Shown here: positions 15,236 to 19,733 of the stretch, one piece after another
Layout: the number at the start of each line of letters is the position of its first letter
How positions within the stretch are numbered: position 1 is the first letter of the stretch
Assembly (NCBI GenBank): GCA_964649675.1
Contig: CAZYPX010000024.1
Span: 1-19,733 of the forward strand
Direction: 5' to 3'
Length of the DNA: 19,733 nt
Origin: CAZVCG01 sp964649675
Lineage (GTDB): Bacteria; Pseudomonadota; Alphaproteobacteria; UBA9219
Made by a program: the position numbers and the translations under genes
The notes under the pieces: model-generated
Databases searched by the model: none
Seen by the model: only the letters and a program-made list of their open reading frames with translations
What the model was told of the DNA's origin: nothing

Positions 15236-15315
15236 AACAGTCTATCCTACACTTGCCAAAAGAAACAAACCGTTATTCATTTGTCCATCGCTTTTTATCC
15301 TTCGCGCAGGCTCCC

Positions 15316-16200
15316 ATGACCCATAACGCATCATCCTTTATCATCAGCGACGACGAGCTCGAGCCCTTGCTTCGCCGTTACACCAACGATTTTACGGCTC
15401 AGGAGCGCGAAGGCCGGTTCGATCCCATCGGGGGACGCGAAAAGGAGCTTGATGCGATAACGCTTATTCTGCTGCAACGGCTTCGCAAAAATGCGCTGTT
15501 GCTCGGAGCGGCCGGCGTGGGCAAAACGGCCCTTTTTATAGGCATGGCCCAAAGGATCAACCAGAACCGCGTGCCCAAGATGCTGGAGGGCGCGCGCCTG
15601 ATCGAACTCAACATGTCGATGATGGGCGCGGGCTCTTCGTCGCGCGCCGATCTTGAGGGGCGCTTGATCCCCATCGTCAAGGGCGTGGCCGAACGTAACG
15701 CGCGGCGCGACAGGCCGCTTATCATCTTTTGCATCGACGAGATCCACCAGCTCATGATTTCCTTCAAGGCATCGAGCTACAGCGGCATCGCCGACTTGCT
15801 GAAACCCTATCTCACGATGGGCGATCTGTACGTGATCGGCGCGACGACGCGCGAGGAGTACAACGACTATGTGCGGGAGGAAGAGGCTATAGACCGTCGT
15901 TTCCAGAAAATCGTCCTCGAAACGCCCGATCTGGGCATGACCTACCAAATTCTCAAAAATCTGAAGGGCGGGTTTGAAAAGCACTATGGGCTTTCCATTC
16001 CTGATGCCGCGTGCGAGCGAGTTGTGCGCTTGACCGACCGCTTTATCCGCAATCGCAACAACCCCGACAAATCGATTCTTGCGCTTGATCTGGCCTGCGC
16101 ACACGCGGTGACGAACGGCGTCACCGATGTTCTCGACGACAATTCGCTGACGGTCGCCGTCGCTTCGGAGGCGAACATCCACCCCAAGGCCGTGACGTGA
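15316..16200 (+). CDS. Solo Clp/HSP100 D1-like AAA+ ATPase
   Basis: A 294-residue AAA+ protein matching only the first nucleotide-binding domain of ClpA/ClpB. Motifs: FDPIGGREKELDAI (35-48), Walker A GAAGVGKT (64-71), Walker B IIFCIDEIH (136-144), sensor-1 GATT (175-178), and arginine finger region EEEAIDRRFQK (188-198). There is no Clp N domain, no ClpB middle coiled coil and no second ATPase domain. The D1 pore loop, normally ending Lys-Tyr-Arg-Gly before a FEERL motif, is here Ser-Ser-Ser-Arg-Ala (107-111), so the substrate-gripping Tyr is missing. ATG 15316 with AGG five bases upstream is preferred to TTG 15253. The next gene starts at a GTGA overlap. ATP-driven remodelling or a switch role is inferred; classical unfolding looks unlikely. 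Confidence 0.85.
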   Translation: MTHNASSFIISDDELEPLLRRYTNDFTAQEREGRFDPIGGREKELDAITLILLQRLRKNALLLGAAGVGKTALFIGMAQRINQNRVPKMLEGARLIELNMSMMGAGSSSRADLEGRLIPIVKGVAERNARRDRPLIIFCIDEIHQLMISFKASSYSGIADLLKPYLTMGDLYVIGATTREEYNDYVREEEAIDRRFQKIVLETPDLGMTYQILKNLKGGFEKHYGLSIPDAACERVVRLTDRFIRNRNNPDKSILALDLACAHAVTNGVTDVLDDNSLTVAVASEANIHPKAVT

Positions 16201-17264
16201 CCACGATGGCACCCATTCGGGTCGCGGCGGTCGGGCTGGGCTGGGTGACGTTGCAGCGTCATATTCCGGCGATTCTAAAAGAGCCTGCGTTTCGTCTTGC
16301 GGGCGTAGTCAGTCGGCGTCCGTCCATAGCTTCCGAAACGGCGCGCCGTTTGGGGATAGAGAGCGGCGCCGAAACCTATGATCTCGACCGTATCGCGTGG
16401 ATGGAAGGCGTCGACGCGATCGCCGTCGGCGCAACGCCCGATAAGCACGCGGCGCTGGCGGAAAAGGCGTTGGCGATGGGAAAGCATGTTCTGGTGGAAA
16501 AACCGTTCGCCATGAGCGTCGCCGAAGGCGAAAGGATGGCCGCCGCCGCGCGCGCGAACGGGCGCGTTCTGGCGGTTGTCCATAATTTCCTTTTTTGCCG
16601 CTCGATCCAGAAGCTGGCGCGCGATCTTTCTTTGGGCAGGCTCGGAACGCTCAACCGCGTGGCCGTCTTTCACGGGCGCAGTCCGCGCCGCCGCGCGAAG
16701 GCGTGGACCGGACGCATGCCTTTGGGGGTTTTTTACGACGAAAGCCCCCACTTTTTTTATCTTTTACGTGCGTTGGCGGGCGGCAAGCTCTTCATGCAGC
16801 ATGCGTACGGCGTGGCCTCGCCGGATCGCGATGATCCCACGCCGAGGCTCGTGGGAGCCCTTTACCGCAACGGCGATGGCGTTCCTTTCACCTTTGAAAG
16901 CCAGTATGACAGCGCGCTCAGCGAATGGCATGTCGCGGCGGCGGGTGAGGACGGCGTGGCTTTCGCCGATCTCTACAGGGACTTTTATGTGCGCTTGCCG
17001 CACGATGGAGCGCATGACGCCGCGCGGGTTTTAAGGACGAGCGTTTATGCGTTTACTCAGCACATTTTCCAATATATATCCAATGGAGCAGCTCGCCTGC
17101 GCGGCCACATGGATTACGGCAACGGTGAGGTGTTCCGGCGTTTCGCTCGCGGGATTCGCGGCGACGATCAGGCGCTGGTCGGCATGAGCGGGGATGACGC
17201 TCTGGCCATTTTGAAAATGCAACACGAAGCCGTGGAATCTGTGCGGAGCCATTGGTACGCGTAA
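16197..17264 (+). CDS. Gfo/Idh/MocA family NAD(P)-dependent oxidoreductase
   Basis: A 355-residue dehydrogenase of the sugar/inositol type. The N-terminal Rossmann motif 'VAAVGLGWVTLQRHIPAI' holds Gly13 and Gly15. The family motif EKP is at 101-103 ('VLVEKPFAMSVAEGERM'), followed by the C-terminal alpha/beta domain ('YDESPHFFYLLRALAGG'). Length is typical (330-370). Members act on sugars, amino-sugar nucleotides or inositols. The substrate cannot be read from the sequence. GTG 16197 overlaps the previous stop by four bases and has AAGG seven bases upstream; ATG 16206 is an alternative. Its TAA overlaps the next ATG, so it is translationally coupled on both sides. Confidence 0.88.
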   Translation: MTTMAPIRVAAVGLGWVTLQRHIPAILKEPAFRLAGVVSRRPSIASETARRLGIESGAETYDLDRIAWMEGVDAIAVGATPDKHAALAEKALAMGKHVLVEKPFAMSVAEGERMAAAARANGRVLAVVHNFLFCRSIQKLARDLSLGRLGTLNRVAVFHGRSPRRRAKAWTGRMPLGVFYDESPHFFYLLRALAGGKLFMQHAYGVASPDRDDPTPRLVGALYRNGDGVPFTFESQYDSALSEWHVAAAGEDGVAFADLYRDFYVRLPHDGAHDAARVLRTSVYAFTQHIFQYISNGAARLRGHMDYGNGEVFRRFARGIRGDDQALVGMSGDDALAILKMQHEAVESVRSHWYA

Positions 17265-18463
17265 TGACAACAAAAAAGCCTTATCCGTCCGGAAGCCGTC
17301 AGATTCTGGTCGTTACCCATTATTACGCTGCGCATGGCGGCGGCATCGAGCGCGTGGCCGCGCGCTTGATCGAAGAACTGGCATATGGCGATTCATTACG
17401 GTTCGTGTGGGCGGCCAGTGCGACGGACCCGTTGCCGGAAAGGCCGGCATTCCAGCCTTTGCCGATGAGCACATTCAACGCGCTCGAAAGGCTCACGGGT
17501 CTGCCGTGGCCCGTGTGGGGCCCCCGCAGCCTTGAACGCCTTCGGCGTGCTGTTCAGGTTTCCGATATCGTCTGGCTGCATGACACGCTGTATTTGGGGA
17601 ATATGCTGGCTTACCGATGGGCCAAAAAGATGGGCAAGCCCGTCGTCATAACCCAGCACATTGCGCCAATCCCCTACAAAAACCCCGTTTTACGCTGGGT
17701 GATGGAGAAGGCCGACAAGTTATTTACGCGCCCCATGCTGAAGGGCGCGGGACAGGCGCTGTTCATCAGCGATCGCGTCGCGGAGGAATATTACCGCAAC
17801 GTGCGTTTCGTGCGTGCCGTCAAAATCATCCCCAACGGCGTGGAGGGGCGCGTTTTTCACATGCCGCTGGTGGAGAAACGCCGCTATCTGCGTCAGCAAT
17901 TTGCGCTCAAGGAAGACCAGCCTGTTTTGCTGTTTGTGGGCCGCTTCGTGGAAAAGAAGGGGATGGAGGTCATTCGCTGCCTTGCGAAGCTGTTGCCGGG
18001 CTGGCGTTTTTGGCTGGCGGGGCGCGGGCCCGTTGATCCCGCCAAATGGCTTTTGCCGAACGTACACGTGTTCGCCGACCGTTCCGGCGAAACGCTGGCC
18101 GAGCTTTATCACGCGGCCGACATCCTGATTTTGCCGAGCTATGGCGAGGGTTTTCCGCTCGTTATCCAGGAGGCCATGTCTTGCGGGCTTCCCGTCATGT
18201 GCAGCCCGAAAACGGCGGCGGGAAGCTTTTTGGCCAGACCGCTGCTCTGTCTTGCCGAAGTTTGGCCGAAGGATCCGCAGTTGACGGCCAACGTCTGGGC
18301 GCAAAAACTCAAAAGTCTCGCGCTTCCCTTGAACCACCCGCACCATGAGTTGACGAACTTCGCGCAAACGCATTGGGACTGGAAGCTTATCGGCGACGCG
18401 TACATCGAGGTTTTTCGTTCGCTGTTGTCAACCGTGCAAAAGGGCGCGGCGCGCGGCGCATAG
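17264..18463 (+). CDS. GT4-family glycosyltransferase
   Basis: A 399-residue GT-B fold glycosyltransferase. The N-terminal acceptor domain begins 'ILVVTHYYAAHGGGIERVA', the typical glycine-rich start of GT4 enzymes. The donor domain has 'KIIPNGVEGRVF', 'LLFVGRFVEKKGMEVIR' and the E-x7-E motif at Glu295/Glu303 ('YGEGFPLVIQEAMSCGLPV'), which binds the nucleotide sugar. It would add a sugar to a lipid or glycan at the cytoplasmic face of the membrane; sugar and acceptor are unknown. ATG 17264 overlaps the oxidoreductase stop (TAATG). In-frame TTG 17252 is a weaker choice. GGAG lies 15 bases upstream, so coupling rather than a strong ribosome site probably drives translation. Confidence 0.92.
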   Translation: MTTKKPYPSGSRQILVVTHYYAAHGGGIERVAARLIEELAYGDSLRFVWAASATDPLPERPAFQPLPMSTFNALERLTGLPWPVWGPRSLERLRRAVQVSDIVWLHDTLYLGNMLAYRWAKKMGKPVVITQHIAPIPYKNPVLRWVMEKADKLFTRPMLKGAGQALFISDRVAEEYYRNVRFVRAVKIIPNGVEGRVFHMPLVEKRRYLRQQFALKEDQPVLLFVGRFVEKKGMEVIRCLAKLLPGWRFWLAGRGPVDPAKWLLPNVHVFADRSGETLAELYHAADILILPSYGEGFPLVIQEAMSCGLPVMCSPKTAAGSFLARPLLCLAEVWPKDPQLTANVWAQKLKSLALPLNHPHHELTNFAQTHWDWKLIGDAYIEVFRSLLSTVQKGAARGA

Positions 18464-18548
18464 CCGGCGCGGAAAGAGGCAGGCTTTACGGCGTGCGTTT
18501 TATGAACTATCCCAGAAGCACCGGAAACGAATTCGAAACGCGCGCCGC

Positions 18549-19733
18549 ATGAGCCGAGTCGCCCTCATTAACCCGCCTTATCTGGAAGACTACACGCGCA
18601 ATTCGCGCTGCGATCTGGTTTCGCCGTCGTCGGCCGCGTGGTATCCGCTTTGGCTTGGGCAGGCCGGATGCTGGCTGGAAGGCAAGGGCCACAAAACTGT
18701 TTTAATCGACGCGCAGACAAACGGCCTCTCGAAACAGGCCGTCATGGACAAGGTGAAAGAGTTCAACGCCGATGTCGTGGCCGTCTATACGGGGCGCCTC
18801 AGCGAGGACAGCGACATAGCTTTTGGGGACGCCATCGCCGAAACGGGGCGCATGGTTGTTTTCGTCGGGCCGTACGCGTCGGCGGACTGCGGCGCGGTGC
18901 TTCGGAAAGCCAAAAGGGCGCGTCTGGCCATCCAGAAAGAGTTCGATCTGCCGCTTGAGGAGCTGGCGTCGGGCGCCGATCCCGCAACGACACCCAACGT
19001 ATGGGCGAAAGACAACGCGACGGGGGCCGTCGCGCATACGCCGCCACGTCCCTTTTACAAGACCGAAACGCTCGACCAATTCCCGATCACGAGCCGCTAC
19101 TTCCACGAACACCTGAACGTTCGCGATTACCGGATTCCTTCCGAACGCTATCCCTACATCGACGTGATGTCGGGGCGTGGCTGTTCATGGGGGCGGTGCG
19201 CGTTTTGCCTTTGGACGCACACCTTCATAACGGGAAGCGTCTACAACACGCGTTCCATCGATCATTTCATGCAGGAGTTCGACTATATCCGCGACAACCT
19301 GCCGTTCCTGAAAAGCGTCATGGTTCAGGACGACATGATCACGAACAAGCGCGCCGCAGAGATATCCGAAGCCCTTTTACGCGGCGGTCACAAAATCCGC
19401 TGGTCGTGCTACGCCAAGCCGAATTCGAAACTCACCGATGAAACGCTCGCGCTCATGAAGCGGTCGGGTTGCCTCAACCTGCACGTCGGGTTCGAATCCG
19501 GTGACGATGCTGTGCTGAAGAAAATCGACAAAGGTACGACGGTCGAGCAGGCCAAAGCTTTCGGCAAGCAAGCGCGCAAGGCGGGCCTAAGAATATGCGG
19601 CGAGTTTACGTTCGGGCATTTTGGCGAATCCCATGAATCGATGAAGCACACGCTTGAACTGGCCAAAGCCGTCAATCCGCATCTCGCGCATTTTCTGGTG
19701 ATGATCCCGCTGCGCGGCACGCCGTTTTGGGAT
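18549..19733 (+). CDS. B12-binding-domain radical SAM protein (3' truncated by window)
   Basis: 395 codons are seen and the frame runs off the window end without a stop. The N-terminal part 'VALINPPY', 'YPLWLGQAGCWLEGKGH' and 'VVAVYTG' looks like a cobalamin-binding fold of the BchE/P-methylase class. The radical SAM core has a cluster motif C-x4-C-x2-C at Cys212, Cys217 and Cys220 ('RGCSWGRCAFCLW'), then 'VQDDMITN' and 'LHVGFESGDDAVLKKIDKG', the usual SAM-binding glycine/Glu region. Such enzymes do methylations or rearrangements on lipids, cofactors or peptides; this one's substrate is unknown. It starts 85 bases after the glycosyltransferase with no clear ribosome site, and the VALINPPY stretch at residues 4-11 supports ATG 18549. 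It is probably in the same operon as the three genes before it. Confidence 0.88.
   Translation, partial: MSRVALINPPYLEDYTRNSRCDLVSPSSAAWYPLWLGQAGCWLEGKGHKTVLIDAQTNGLSKQAVMDKVKEFNADVVAVYTGRLSEDSDIAFGDAIAETGRMVVFVGPYASADCGAVLRKAKRARLAIQKEFDLPLEELASGADPATTPNVWAKDNATGAVAHTPPRPFYKTETLDQFPITSRYFHEHLNVRDYRIPSERYPYIDVMSGRGCSWGRCAFCLWTHTFITGSVYNTRSIDHFMQEFDYIRDNLPFLKSVMVQDDMITNKRAAEISEALLRGGHKIRWSCYAKPNSKLTDETLALMKRSGCLNLHVGFESGDDAVLKKIDKGTTVEQAKAFGKQARKAGLRICGEFTFGHFGESHESMKHTLELAKAVNPHLAHFLVMIPLRGTPFWD

Noticed and set aside
18502..18552. 16-codon ORF overlapping the radical SAM start (ATGA)
   Set aside because: It has no ribosome site and no recognisable peptide; it could be a coupling leader but is equally likely to be chance.

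Overview
The window looks like part of an alphaproteobacterial chromosome. The gene neighbours suggest this: an RluD-type pseudouridine synthase sits directly upstream of rpoH (sigma-32), an order common in Alphaproteobacteria, and the RpoH sequence and a DUF1036 protein also fit. The genus cannot be told from the sequence. Coding DNA is GC-rich. The pilus tip gene's second half and the spacer after it are visibly AT-richer. No tRNA, rRNA, CRISPR array, insertion sequence or integrase was seen.

Region 1 (1-11941) is a type IVb pilus locus of the R64/IncI thin-pilus kind, all on the + strand and mostly with touching or overlapping genes. In order it holds: the 3' end of a pilL/TcpQ-like gene, a lipoprotein secretin (PilN), PilO, PilP, the assembly ATPase (PilQ), the inner-membrane platform protein (PilR), four prepilin-like genes in a row, a PilM-like membrane protein, and a large PilV-like tip pilin. 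The third pilin has its own candidate promoter, the best ribosome binding site and a strong terminator, so it is probably the major pilin. The first two and the fourth are probably minor pilins. The fourth has Lys where Glu5 is expected. The PilV-like protein begins as a class III prepilin and ends in a phage-tail-fibre type Peptidase_S74 intramolecular chaperone with the Ser-Lys dyad of self-cleaving members. No prepilin peptidase, PilT-type transglycosylase, shufflon or Rci recombinase is present in the window.

Region 2 (11942-15235) is a boundary with an AT-rich spacer holding a candidate operon terminator. It also has a small secreted 8-cysteine protein on the - strand, the divergent rluD, rpoH (GTG start, possibly leaderless) and a convergent DUF1036 exported protein.

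Region 3 (15316-end) is a compact + strand set: a single-domain Clp/HSP100 D1-like AAA+ ATPase lacking the pore-loop tyrosine, a Gfo/Idh/MocA oxidoreductase, a GT4 glycosyltransferase, and a B12-binding radical SAM enzyme cut by the window end. The first three overlap by a few bases and are probably one operon. A role in making or modifying a surface glycan or lipid is an inference from the enzyme classes only.

The items most worth a second look are the pilin/S74-chaperone fusion, the Glu5-to-Lys pilin in a four-pilin array that shares Trp21, and the solo Clp-like ATPase linked to sugar and radical SAM enzymes.
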